Positions 16,158 to 24,504 of a DNA stretch of 64,000 bases are shown piece by piece. The notes under the pieces were generated by a model. It was not told the DNA's origin. It was given only the letters and a program-made list of their open reading frames with translations, and searched no databases. The DNA is taken from contig JACPWC010000048.1 of the NCBI GenBank assembly GCA_016197225.1, forward strand, positions 18,495-82,494, in the 5' to 3' direction. A program made the position numbers and the translations under genes. The DNA is from Chloroflexota bacterium (GTDB lineage: Bacteria > Chloroflexota > Anaerolineae > Anaerolineales > VGOW01). How positions within the stretch are numbered: the stretch's first letter is position 1; each line of letters starts with the position of its first letter.

Positions 16158-18074
16158 ATGTCCTCAATCACCATCAAACAGTCACCTTTCGAATCATTCA
16201 AACGCTTGCTCATCGGCCCGCGCCTGAACACCGCCGACGCGCCGCATCAGACCATCAGCAAAAAGATCGGGCTGGCCGTGTTCGCTTCGGACGCCCTCTC
16301 GTCCACCGCTTACGCCACTGACGAAATTTTGATCGTGTTGTTTGCGGCAGGCGCCGCCGCCCTAACCCTTTCCCTGTCTGTCGCCATTGCCATCATCATC
16401 TTGCTCGTCATTGTGACTATCTCCTACGAGCAGACGATTCATGCTTACCCGAACGGCGGCGGCGCTTACATTGTGGCTCGCGACAATCTGGGCGAAGGCC
16501 CGGCCCAAACTGCCGGGGCCGCCCTGCTCACCGACTACATCCTCACCGTTGCCGTTTCCATCTCGTCGGGCGTCGCCCAAATTACTTCTGCCTTTCCCGA
16601 ACTTTACCCTTATCGGGTCTGGGTTGCCCTGGGAATGATTCTCATCATGACCCTCATCAATCTGCGCGGTGTGAAGGAGTCGGGCCTGGCGTTTTCGATC
16701 CCGACCTATTTCTTCCTGGGCATGGCGGGTTTCACCATTGCCGTCGGCTTCTTCCGGTATTTCACTGGCACGCTGGCCCCGGTCACTGGCGTCGAGGCCA
16801 TGCACCACGAGGAAATTCAAGCCCTCGGCCTGTTCCTCATCCTCAAAGCCTTCTCCAGCGGCTGCACGGCCCTCACCGGCGTGGAGGCTATTAGCAACGG
16901 CATTACGGCTTTCAAAAATCCGCGCAGCCGGAACGCCGGAGCGACCCTCATCGCCATGACGGCAATTCTCTCGGTCATCTTTTTCAGCATGACCTTTCTA
17001 GCCGGACAGATTGGCGCGCTTCCATCGCATACCGAAACCATCTTTTCTCAACTAGGCCGGGCAATCTATGGCAACGGCCACCCGCTCTATCTGATTCTGC
17101 TCGCCGGCACGACGCTGATCTTGATCATGGCCGCCAACACCGCCTACGCCGATTTCCCCCGCCTGGCCGCTCTCCACGCGGGTGACGGTTTCCTGCCGAA
17201 GCAGTTGACCTATAAAGGGAGCCGTCTCGTGTTTACCTACGGCATCGTCACCCTGGCTTGCTTTGCGTCGCTCCTGATCGTCCTCTTTGGCGCGCAGACG
17301 ACCGCCCTCATCCCGCTGTATGCCATCGGCGTCTTCATGTCGTTCACCCTCTCGCAGACCGGCATGGCCGTGCGCTGGTGGCGGTGCAGTAAACTCAAGC
17401 CCGGCGAAGAATGGACGCAACTAGGCTCCGTCCTGCGTTACGATCCCAAGTGGAAGATCAAGATCGCTATCAACGCCTTTGGCGCAGTGGCTACGTTCGT
17501 GGTGATGATCGTCTTTGCCGTCACCAAATTCACCTCCGGGGCCTGGATCGTCGTCCTGCTCATCCCGACTCTGGTGTTCATTTTCTTCCGTATCCATCAT
17601 CACTACAAAGACCTGGCCGCCGATCTCTCGCTGGACTCGTTTGGCGCGCCGCCTCGCATCCGCCGCCACCGGGTGATCGTTCCCGTCAGCGGCATCCATC
17701 GCGGCACGCTACAGGCTTTGCGCTACGCCCGCGCCGTCTCCGACGACGTCACCGTCGTTCACGTTGCCACCGACCCCGCCGAAGAGGAGAAGATTCGGGC
17801 CAAATGGGAAAGGTGGGGCGACGGCGTCCGGTTGCACGTCATTCAGTCGCCATACCGGTTGTTGGTTGAGCCGTTGCTCGAATACATCCAGAGCGTTGCC
17901 GCCCAGCGCCAGTCAAGCGAAGTGTTGACCATCATCGTGCCGGAGTTTGTCCCTTCCAGGCAATGGCACAACCTTCTGCACATGCAAACGGCTCTGCTTT
18001 TGCGATTCGGTCTGCTGGGCCTGCACAACATCATCATCACCGAAGTGCCGTACCACGTCGGCGAAGACCGCTAA
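16158..18074 (+). CDS. KimA-type potassium transporter (APC/KUP superfamily)
   Basis: 638 residues. It resembles Bacillus subtilis KimA (YdaO), a high-affinity K+/H+ symporter: SDALSSTAYATDEILI near 50, HAYPNGGGAYIVARDNLG near 100, LKAFSSGCTALTGVEAISN near 235, FKNPRSRNA, ANTAYADFPRLA and SLSQTGM-like FTLSQTGMAVRWW. About twelve membrane segments (45-490) are followed by a cytoplasmic USP-like domain (about 520-638), as in KimA. In Bacillus, kimA has a c-di-AMP riboswitch; the 44-nt gap here leaves no room for one. Kdp-like two-component genes upstream suggest a different control. Confidence 0.85.
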   Translation: MSSITIKQSPFESFKRLLIGPRLNTADAPHQTISKKIGLAVFASDALSSTAYATDEILIVLFAAGAAALTLSLSVAIAIIILLVIVTISYEQTIHAYPNGGGAYIVARDNLGEGPAQTAGAALLTDYILTVAVSISSGVAQITSAFPELYPYRVWVALGMILIMTLINLRGVKESGLAFSIPTYFFLGMAGFTIAVGFFRYFTGTLAPVTGVEAMHHEEIQALGLFLILKAFSSGCTALTGVEAISNGITAFKNPRSRNAGATLIAMTAILSVIFFSMTFLAGQIGALPSHTETIFSQLGRAIYGNGHPLYLILLAGTTLILIMAANTAYADFPRLAALHAGDGFLPKQLTYKGSRLVFTYGIVTLACFASLLIVLFGAQTTALIPLYAIGVFMSFTLSQTGMAVRWWRCSKLKPGEEWTQLGSVLRYDPKWKIKIAINAFGAVATFVVMIVFAVTKFTSGAWIVVLLIPTLVFIFFRIHHHYKDLAADLSLDSFGAPPRIRRHRVIVPVSGIHRGTLQALRYARAVSDDVTVVHVATDPAEEEKIRAKWERWGDGVRLHVIQSPYRLLVEPLLEYIQSVAAQRQSSEVLTIIVPEFVPSRQWHNLLHMQTALLLRFGLLGLHNIIITEVPYHVGEDR

Positions 18075-18090
18075 CACGCTGCCGAATCAA

Positions 18091-18128
18091 AACAGCGAGC
18101 CGGGCTACCACGACCCTGGCTCGCTGTT
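18091..18128. terminator. Terminator between KimA-type gene and M28 peptidase
   Basis: A stem aacagcgagcc / ggctcgctgtt, extended by ggg / ccc across a one-base bulge, followed by attttaaa. It sits between convergent genes ending at 18074 and 18154. Confidence 0.8.
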
Positions 18129-18153
18129 ATTTTAAATTCGCCTGCCACCCGAC

Positions 18154-19350
18154 TTACCCGGCCTGCGAGTCTATCTTCTGCATAATCGCCCAGGCAAACC
18201 GCTCCGACTTGTCCAGCAGTTCGGGGTCCACGTTGTCGAAGTCGTCGCGTGCAGTGTGGAAGTAGGGCGGCATCTTGGTCTGCGGGTCGAAGTTCAGCAG
18301 GCCGAGCGCCTTTTGCCCGTAGCGAACACAGGTGGAAAGCTCTGAGTCCAGGCCGCGATAGACAAAAGGTTTGGCGGGCAGGTCGGCGTTTTCTTTGGCG
18401 ACGGTTTCGGCGATCTGGATCAGGCCTGCGTCGGACTTTTGCGGGAACATCAGCGTTTCTTCGATCACATAATTCAGTTCCGAGTTTTTGCCGCCGATGT
18501 TGTCGAGCACCAGGTAACTGGCCCCGGGCGCGTCGGCCTCGGCGTGACGCTTGATCCAGTCGGCCAGGCCGTAGTGATGAACTTCCTCACAGCCGGTGTT
18601 GACTAAAAAGACTTCGGTGTTCGCCAGCGGTTCGCGCTTGAGTCGTTCGGCCAGAGCCAGCACGGCGGCGGCCCCGGTAGCGTTGTCGTTGCCGCCTTTG
18701 ACGAAGGGCGTGGTGTCCGGCTGGATCGTGAATACCAAGCCGGCGACGAGTATCACCGAGACGTAGAGCGCAATGTCGCGCAGAAGCGGATCAGGATTGA
18801 AGATGCCGTAGACGAACAGGGCTAGCAGAACGACGTTGACCACGCCGGCCAAATTGGTAAGCACCTGAAAAACTTGCCACAGCCCCACCGACTGCATTGC
18901 CAGCGCCGTGCGGTGTGTGTCCACGTGGCCGGTGATGACGACGCGTTTTTTGACTTCGCCCGTTGGTTTGGCGACAGTCCACACGTTCTGGCTTTTTGCT
19001 ACCGGCAGGAACCAGCGCACCGGGTTGTCGTATTTAAGAACTTGCAAGAAGAAGGAGCTGACGGCGATGAGGCCGATGATCGAAGCCGCCAATGCGCCCA
19101 TCGAAGTGTTGGGTGAGCGCCCGGTGAAATAATAAATGACGACGGCCAGGGCCATCATGCCGAATGCCAACGCGAACGGAAGCCAGCCCGAAGTGGCCGA
19201 GTTGTATTCTTCCCAGTGCGCTTCGTAGCCCAACTGTTCAAGGGTGGCCTTGCAGTATTCGTGGGCCTTCTTCTCTTCCGGTGTGGTGCTCCCGCGCGGG
19301 CCGATGGTGTTGGTGAGGTAGTCTACGTGTTTGAGGGCGGTGTCGGACAT
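18154..19350 (-). CDS. M28-family zinc metallopeptidase with membrane segments
   Basis: 398 residues. Metal-ligand motifs are GHVDTH (near 143), GGNDNATG (near 222), CEEVHHYG, LDNIGG and FHTARDDFDNV, all as expected for M28 aminopeptidases using two zinc ions. Unlike soluble M28 enzymes, hydrophobic segments are inserted at about 57-75, 83-104, 163-180 and 187-207, so the protease appears to be membrane embedded with its active site split around them. The start lies next to a direct repeat (19356-19382) and no clear Shine-Dalgarno is seen. Substrate unknown. Confidence 0.82.
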   Translation of the reverse strand: MSDTALKHVDYLTNTIGPRGSTTPEEKKAHEYCKATLEQLGYEAHWEEYNSATSGWLPFALAFGMMALAVVIYYFTGRSPNTSMGALAASIIGLIAVSSFFLQVLKYDNPVRWFLPVAKSQNVWTVAKPTGEVKKRVVITGHVDTHRTALAMQSVGLWQVFQVLTNLAGVVNVVLLALFVYGIFNPDPLLRDIALYVSVILVAGLVFTIQPDTTPFVKGGNDNATGAAAVLALAERLKREPLANTEVFLVNTGCEEVHHYGLADWIKRHAEADAPGASYLVLDNIGGKNSELNYVIEETLMFPQKSDAGLIQIAETVAKENADLPAKPFVYRGLDSELSTCVRYGQKALGLLNFDPQTKMPPYFHTARDDFDNVDPELLDKSERFAWAIMQKIDSQAG

Positions 19351-19385
19351 AGGAGTTGGAGATTAGAGATTAGAGATTGGAGAAT
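19350..19385. repeat. Direct word repeat (gagatta / gagattg)
   Basis: Three tandem copies of agagatt-type heptamers follow the peptidase start. The complement of the same word is seen at 26322-26359 (ctctaatctcc) and near 34338. Remaining sequence up to 19434 shows no gene. Confidence 0.5.
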
Positions 19386-19434
19386 TGATCGTAGTCACGG
19401 CCAAAGCAGGCTTTTGATCTCGTTGCGTAACGCC

Positions 19435-19827
19435 TCAGCCAGCGCCTTGTTTGGATGAAGAGTCATACACCAACATTCCCAACTTCAGAATCTGTTCGCG
19501 CAACCTGGGCGAGGCGTTTTCCAGTGGCACTAAATCAAATGCGTATTGCGTCGCTATTTCAAGCCGACCATAGGCTTTTAAGAACTGACGCGGCGGCAAC
19601 CCCTCCACCGCCAGATCAATATCCGAATCGGGCCGGATCACCTTACCCCAGGCGAACGAGCCGAAGAGATACACCCGCTCGACGCTGTACTCGTCGGCCA
19701 GAATTTGGGCGAGGCGTTTGGCTTCGGCGCGCGCTTTCTCGGCGGCGGCCCGCATTTCGGGCGTAAGTTCGGCCTTTGCCAGTTTGCGCCAGAAGGCGCG
19801 GTAAGGAGCCAGGTCTGTCGGGGTCAT
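19435..19827 (-). CDS. MNT-type nucleotidyltransferase domain protein
   Basis: 130 residues. The signature GSFAWG (residues 56-61) and DSDIDLAVEG (Asp 69 and 71) is that of the minimal nucleotidyltransferase family often paired with HEPN toxins, where it acts as antitoxin by adding nucleotides. No HEPN gene lies next to it, so it appears to be an orphan. The N-terminal helix (about 20-45) is Ala/Glu/Lys-rich. A TAAAAT hexamer lies 6 nt before the start codon. Confidence 0.82.
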   Translation of the reverse strand: MTPTDLAPYRAFWRKLAKAELTPEMRAAAEKARAEAKRLAQILADEYSVERVYLFGSFAWGKVIRPDSDIDLAVEGLPPRQFLKAYGRLEIATQYAFDLVPLENASPRLREQILKLGMLVYDSSSKQGAG

Positions 19828-19833
19828 ATATGT

Positions 19834-19839
19834 ATTTTA
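19834..19839 (-). promoter_or_regulatory. -10 element 6 nt before the MNT gene start (leaderless candidate)
   Basis: Minus strand reads TAAAAT, then acatat, then ATG at 19827. No Shine-Dalgarno. Same spacing as at 34389, 36260, 39979 and 53234. Confidence 0.5.
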
Positions 19840-19984
19840 CCCTAACGCAGATTGTATAACCGAATCATGAAACAAAACGCGGCCCGGACGCGAAGCGTAG
19901 CCATGCCGCGAGTATAGAACGAAATGAACAATGAGACAATCAACAAATCGCAGCCCCATTGTTCATTGTCTCATTCTTCATTGT

Positions 19985-21442
19985 TCATTGCTTCGTGTTC
20001 ACCCACACACTCTTCACTTCCGTATACAAGTCCAGCGCCTCCGGCCCCATCTCGCGGCCCCAGCCGCTCTGCTTGTAGCCGCCGAACGGGCTGGCCGGGT
20101 CGAAGTTGTTGTAGGTGTTGATCCAGATCGTGCCGGCGCGAATGGCGGCGGCGACGCGATGCGCCCGGCCCAGGTTCTCCGTCCACACCCCGCCGGCCAA
20201 ACCGTAGTTTGAGTTGTTGGCGATGGCAATGGCCTGCTCTTCTGAGTCAAATGGAATGAGCGTGGCAACCGGGCCGAAGATTTCTTCGCGGACGATGGCC
20301 GACTCCTGGTTCTCGGTGTTGAACACGGTCGGGGAGAGGAAGAAACCGGGCCGGTCCAACCGGCTCCCGCCCGTCACCAGGGTTCCGCCCTCGGCCTTCC
20401 CCTTTTCCACGTAGCCCAGCACGCGCTCCAACTGTTCTTCGCTCACCAGCGGCCCCATCTGCGTGCCCTCGGCCAGCCCGTCACCCACTTTCGTTTTCTG
20501 CGCCGCCTCGACGAGCATGGCCTGAAACTGATCGAAGATACTCCGCTCAACCAGGGCACGACTGCCCGCCGTGCAAAGCTCGCCCTGATTGTAGAAAATG
20601 CCAGCCGTCACGCCGCGCACGGCCCGCTTGAGGTTGGCGTCGGCGAAGATGATGTTGGCGCTCTTGCCGCCGAGTTCGAGCGTCACCCGCTTGAGGTTGC
20701 TCACTGAAGCGGCTACGATCTTCTTGCCCACTTCGGTCGAGCCGGTGAAGCTGATCTTATCCACGCCGTTGTGAGCCACGATGGCCGCGCCGGTTCGCCC
20801 GTCGCCGGTCAATACATTCAGCACGCCCGGCGGCAGGCCGGCTTCAATGGCGAGTTCGGCCAATCGCAGAGCGGTGAGCGGAGTCTGTTCGGCAGGTTTG
20901 AGGACGACAACATTGCCCATCGCCAGGGCCGGGGCCACTTTCCAACTGGCGATCAGCAGAGGAAAGTTCCAGGGCACGATCGCGCCGACCACGCCGACCG
21001 GTTCGCGCAAGGTGTAATTCAAAATCCCCGGCGTGGACACCGGCACGGTTTGGCCGCCATATTTTGTCACCCAACCGGCGTAGTAACGAAAATGCTCGGC
21101 AACCAGCGGCAGGTCGCCGCGACTACTCTCGAACAGCGGCTTGCCGTTGTCCATCGTTTCGAGCCGGGCCAGTTCGTCGCGCTCCGCCGAGATCAACTCG
21201 CCGAGCTTGTAGATGATCTGGGCGCGTTTGGCGGGCGGCATGTTGGCCCAGCCGGGTTGCGCGGCACGCGCCGCCTGCACCGCCTGGTCAACATCCGACT
21301 CGTCGGCTTGAACGACGGTGGCAAGTTGCTGGCCGGTGGCCGGGTTCAACGTGGCAAAACGCGAGCCGCCGCGCGAAGCGGCCCATTCACCGTTGATGAA
21401 CAGTTTGTGTTCGCGCTCGAGGAAGGCGTTGAGATCGGACAT
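19985..21442 (-). CDS. NAD(P)-dependent aldehyde dehydrogenase
   Basis: 485 residues from ATG 21442, the standard ALDH length. It has the PWNFPLLIASWK region, the Glu motif TLELGGKSAN (near 253) and the catalytic Cys in NQGELCTAGSR (near 287). The family oxidises aldehydes to acids with NAD(P)+; sequence style is closest to betaine-aldehyde or general ALDHs. A longer frame begins upstream, but it would start inside a palindrome. It lies 48 nt downstream of the tungsten aldehyde oxidoreductase gene on the same strand, so the two may form an aldehyde-oxidising pair with different electron acceptors. Confidence 0.9.
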   Translation of the reverse strand: MSDLNAFLEREHKLFINGEWAASRGGSRFATLNPATGQQLATVVQADESDVDQAVQAARAAQPGWANMPPAKRAQIIYKLGELISAERDELARLETMDNGKPLFESSRGDLPLVAEHFRYYAGWVTKYGGQTVPVSTPGILNYTLREPVGVVGAIVPWNFPLLIASWKVAPALAMGNVVVLKPAEQTPLTALRLAELAIEAGLPPGVLNVLTGDGRTGAAIVAHNGVDKISFTGSTEVGKKIVAASVSNLKRVTLELGGKSANIIFADANLKRAVRGVTAGIFYNQGELCTAGSRALVERSIFDQFQAMLVEAAQKTKVGDGLAEGTQMGPLVSEEQLERVLGYVEKGKAEGGTLVTGGSRLDRPGFFLSPTVFNTENQESAIVREEIFGPVATLIPFDSEEQAIAIANNSNYGLAGGVWTENLGRAHRVAAAIRAGTIWINTYNNFDPASPFGGYKQSGWGREMGPEALDLYTEVKSVWVNTKQ

Positions 21443-21453
21443 TGCATAATTTT

Positions 21454-21480
21454 GTAGGGGCGCGGTCACCGCGCCCCTAC
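21454..21480. repeat. 27-nt palindrome between AOR and ALDH genes
   Basis: A perfect 12-bp stem (gtaggggcgcgg and complement) with loop tca. On the minus strand it lies after the AOR stop and before the ALDH start; no T-run follows, so it may be a dispersed palindrome or an mRNA-stabilising hairpin rather than a terminator. Confidence 0.55.
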
Positions 21481-21490
21481 ATATCAAATT

Positions 21491-23674
21491 TTATTTCTTC
21501 TTCTTGGCCGCCTTTTTCTTGGCCGGCTTTTTGGCGGCCTTCTTCTTTGTTGCCGCCTTCTTCTTGGGCGCGGCTTTCTTCTTGGCGGCTGGCTTCTTCT
21601 TAGCCGCAACTTTCTTCTTGGCAACTTTCTTCCTGGGCGCGGCTCGCTTCCTGGCCGGGGCGGCGGGCATCGGCTCGGCCATTGGCATTGGAGCCGGATC
21701 GGGCATCGTCGGCATGGGGGCCGACATCGGCTCGCCGCCGGACGGCATGGCCGTCTCGTCGCCGTTCTGGCCTTCGGCCATCATCACCCAACCGAGTCCC
21801 AGCCGGTTCAGCGTGGCTTCAGTCGGGTTGCCGGTGGTTTTGTCCCAACCGGACATCTCATAATACGCGTCCTGTGCTTTGTTCATTTCATCCTCCGTGA
21901 GAGCTACGCCTGCGGTTGGGCCTTCGCCCTGCAGGGCTTTATAGAATTTCTTCGGCAGTTTGTCTGCTTTGCGGTCAATGCCTTCGCGAGCGTTGAAGGC
22001 GCGCATCATGTTGAGGCGGCGTTCGCCGACGGCCATCAATTCGTCCAACGAAAAGTCGTTCCAGCCGGTCACGTTTTGAATAAGCTCGACCGACTCTTGC
22101 GGGCCGTAGAGCGTCCAGGCCGGGCCCCACACAAACTGGCACAGGTCAGCCGAGTCGAGGAAGGAGTAGAAGTGCTGGGTCTTCATGGCGAAGCGCACCT
22201 TCTCGTCGTCGAACGAGCGCGGAGCGAGGGTGTGATCAAAGCCCAACATTTTGAGGCGGCCCAGGTAGAGATCGGACGCGCCTTCTTCGATCATCGGGTC
22301 GTGTTCCGAAGATTGATGATCCGCGCCGAAGGGCAGGACGGCATAGATCAAACCGAGACTGCGCTTGGCCTGTGGCATGTGGGCCGGAGCCTCAGCGCCC
22401 TTGACGGTGATGAGGTAGTCGTGGCCCTTCTCCAGTTTGTCGGCGGCCTGGCGCGAGCCGAGGGCCAGCACGTTGCCAAAGCCTTCGCGCTTGGCCAGCA
22501 TTTCGGTGGCTTTGACCATGGCTTCGGCGTCGCCGAACTTGAGCGGGAAGCCGACTTCGGCTTCGGTGAGCACGCCGTTCTCGTAGCACTCCATGGCCCA
22601 GGCCACGGTCGCGCCCGCGCCGATGGTGTCGAGGCCGTACTCGTTGCAGACTTTGTTGGCGTAGGAGACGGCGTGCAGGTCGCTGACGCCGCAGTACGAG
22701 CCGAAGGTGGAGAGGGTTTCATATTCGGGGCCGCCGGAGCGCGGCTCCACTTTGCGGCCATTGAACTCGGTTTCGACGACGCGCTTGCAGTTGACGGTGC
22801 AGGCGTAGCAGGTGTCGCGCTCTTTGAGGATGGTTTCAGTCATCACTTCGCCGGAGATCGGCTCGAAGCCTTCAAATTGGCCGGCATTGTAGTTGTAAGT
22901 GGGCAGGGTGCCGATGGAGTTCTGGAAGGAGAGCACCGAGGCCGTGCCGTGCATCTTGAGGCCGAGCACGTCGGCGTTGCTTTCGAGGCCACCCGCGCCG
23001 GCCTTGGCCAGTTCGTTGATGGCTTTGGGGTTGGCAGTTGGCAGGCGTTTGCTCTTGCCGCGCGCGACGACGGCTTTGAGATTCTTGCTCCCCATCACCG
23101 CGCCCAGGCCGGTGCGCCCGTTGGCCCGGTTGGCCATGTTGATGATGGCGGCCAGCGGCGAGAGCTTTTCGCCCGACGGGCCGCACTGGGCAATTTCAAC
23201 TTTGCTGTCGCCCAGTTCCTTCTTCAGCAGGTCGTCCACTTCGGAGGTCGTTTTGCCCCACAGATGCGAGGCGTCGCGCAGTTCGGCCTGGCCGTCGTGC
23301 AACCACAGGTAAACCGGCTTTTCGGATTTGCCTTTGGCGACGATGCCATCAAACCCGGCAAACTTCATCTCGGCGGGGAAGAAGCCGCCACACTGCGAGT
23401 CGCCGATCCCGTCCACTAAAGGCGATTTCGCGTTAGCGGTCATGCGGCTCTGGCCGGAGATGGGCGCGCCGGTGAGGGCCGAGAGCATGAGGGTGAGGAC
23501 GTTGTCGGGGCCGAGCGGGTCGGCGCCGGGCTTCAGGTCACGCAGGATGTAGTACATTCCCATGGCCGAGCCGCCGAGGTACTTGCGGTAGAAACCTTCG
23601 GATGGTCTCTCAACCGTCAGTTGGCCGGTGGTGAGGTTGACGTGCAGAATCTTTTGGTTGTATCCGTTAGGCAT
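21491..23674 (-). CDS. Aldehyde:ferredoxin oxidoreductase with histone-H1-like C-terminal tail
   Basis: 727 residues. Residues 1-630 form a complete tungstopterin AOR: N-terminal GGSAMGMYYI, cluster ligands CYACTVNC near 288-295 and the fourth Cys in DLCQFVWG near 511. AOR family enzymes oxidise aldehydes to acids and reduce ferredoxin. Residues about 635-668 are a Met/Pro linker, and about 669-727 form a basic Lys/Ala repeat (KKKPAAKKKAAPKKK type) like bacterial H1-like proteins. The tail is in frame and consistent in codon use with the rest, so a frameshift artefact is not indicated. Start has a GGAGGA Shine-Dalgarno. Confidence 0.88.
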   Translation of the reverse strand: MPNGYNQKILHVNLTTGQLTVERPSEGFYRKYLGGSAMGMYYILRDLKPGADPLGPDNVLTLMLSALTGAPISGQSRMTANAKSPLVDGIGDSQCGGFFPAEMKFAGFDGIVAKGKSEKPVYLWLHDGQAELRDASHLWGKTTSEVDDLLKKELGDSKVEIAQCGPSGEKLSPLAAIINMANRANGRTGLGAVMGSKNLKAVVARGKSKRLPTANPKAINELAKAGAGGLESNADVLGLKMHGTASVLSFQNSIGTLPTYNYNAGQFEGFEPISGEVMTETILKERDTCYACTVNCKRVVETEFNGRKVEPRSGGPEYETLSTFGSYCGVSDLHAVSYANKVCNEYGLDTIGAGATVAWAMECYENGVLTEAEVGFPLKFGDAEAMVKATEMLAKREGFGNVLALGSRQAADKLEKGHDYLITVKGAEAPAHMPQAKRSLGLIYAVLPFGADHQSSEHDPMIEEGASDLYLGRLKMLGFDHTLAPRSFDDEKVRFAMKTQHFYSFLDSADLCQFVWGPAWTLYGPQESVELIQNVTGWNDFSLDELMAVGERRLNMMRAFNAREGIDRKADKLPKKFYKALQGEGPTAGVALTEDEMNKAQDAYYEMSGWDKTTGNPTEATLNRLGLGWVMMAEGQNGDETAMPSGGEPMSAPMPTMPDPAPMPMAEPMPAAPARKRAAPRKKVAKKKVAAKKKPAAKKKAAPKKKAATKKKAAKKPAKKKAAKKKK

Positions 23675-23727
23675 ATAGTTCCTCCGTGACGTATAATTGG
23701 TTTAGCTGTAGCAGAAAGGCAACGGCG

Positions 23728-24057
23728 GTGAAACCGACTAAAACAAGATCAACTAATCCTAAAAACTCAAAGAAAAAACTTGTGCGAGAAGTGTACAGGG
23801 ATGAATCTTATGAATACTACCCGCTTGGCAAGCACGTCGTGGCCGCGCCGGGCGTGTGTGGTGGGCGACCGACTTTCAAATATACACGCTTGGAAGTGAG
23901 CATTATTTTATCCCTAATCGCCGCAGGCGAAACGGTTGAACAGGTCGTCCGGGCCTATTCGCGTAGCCGGCTCACCCCGGAAGCCGTATCAGAAGCAATT
24001 CGCCTGGCCGACAAAGCCCTCGTTCGCTTTGCGAAAGTTTTACAGCCAGTGTCATGA
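23728..24057 (+). CDS. DUF433 protein (antitoxin-like)
   Basis: About 109 residues from GTG 23728; GTG 23686 in the same frame would add 14 residues. The core VAAPGVCGGRPTFKYTRLEVSIILSLIAAGETVEQVV matches DUF433, a small helix-turn-helix-like family; the fragment GRPTFKYTRLEV is the typical signature. Its stop overlaps the start of a DUF5615-like gene by 4 nt. DUF433 plus DUF5615 pairs are considered VapBC-like toxin-antitoxin modules by context. GTG 23728 is preferred because it leaves space for a promoter against the divergent AOR gene. Confidence 0.75.
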   Translation: MKPTKTRSTNPKNSKKKLVREVYRDESYEYYPLGKHVVAAPGVCGGRPTFKYTRLEVSIILSLIAAGETVEQVVRAYSRSRLTPEAVSEAIRLADKALVRFAKVLQPVS

Positions 24058-24458
24058 TCGTCGTTGACGAGAACCTGCATGACCAGCGGCTGATGACGGC
24101 AATTGCTGGCTGGTATCACGGGCAGGTCGTGTCAGTTACGACGTTGCGCCCTGGCTCCCTCATCAAGGACGAGGCTATTCCCGCTTTACTCCGCAAGGCC
24201 GCTCGGCCTACTTTCGTCACAATCAACACCGCCGATTTCTGGAAGAAAGTTCAGCCTCACAACGCCTACTGTGTTGTGGCAGTTGCTTTGCCCAAAGAGC
24301 GCATCCGCGAAGTCCCCACCTTTTTGCAACGGTTGCTCCGCCTGCCCGGCTTCAAAACCAAAGCTCTGAGAATGGCGAAGGTGGTCCGCCTCTCTCCCAA
24401 CTACATCGAATACTACGAATCGGATCGGAAGATCCAATCATTCTTGTGGCCCGGATAG
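24054..24458 (+). CDS. DUF5615-like PIN-fold protein (toxin-like)
   Basis: 134 residues. It starts MIVVDENLHDQRL, with the acidic residues and hydrophobic strand of PIN-like DUF5615 proteins, and has the central TFVTINTADFWKK strand where the second acidic residue is expected. PIN domains are metal-dependent ribonucleases. ATGA overlap with the DUF433 gene implies a coupled pair. Its C terminus (YYESDRKIQSF) is not distinctive. Activity is inferred only. Confidence 0.7.
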   Translation: MIVVDENLHDQRLMTAIAGWYHGQVVSVTTLRPGSLIKDEAIPALLRKAARPTFVTINTADFWKKVQPHNAYCVVAVALPKERIREVPTFLQRLLRLPGFKTKALRMAKVVRLSPNYIEYYESDRKIQSFLWPG

Positions 24459-24504
24459 CATGTCAAGGCCATTTTACAAGATTACACACCGTCGAGTCAA
24501 AGTT

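Noticed and set aside
19435..19827. HEPN-MNT toxin-antitoxin pair
   Set aside because: No HEPN-like gene lies on either side; neighbours are a peptidase and an aldehyde dehydrogenase.
21491..21665. Basic tail of AOR as a separate small histone-like gene or frameshift artefact
   Set aside because: The frame is continuous with AOR, there is no start signal in the linker, and the tail is only meaningful in this frame.
22076..23419. 447-residue open frame opposite the AOR gene
   Set aside because: It is a mirror of a G+C-rich gene with strong family motifs; the composition is His/Gly/Ala-rich without domain signals and there is no ribosome binding site.
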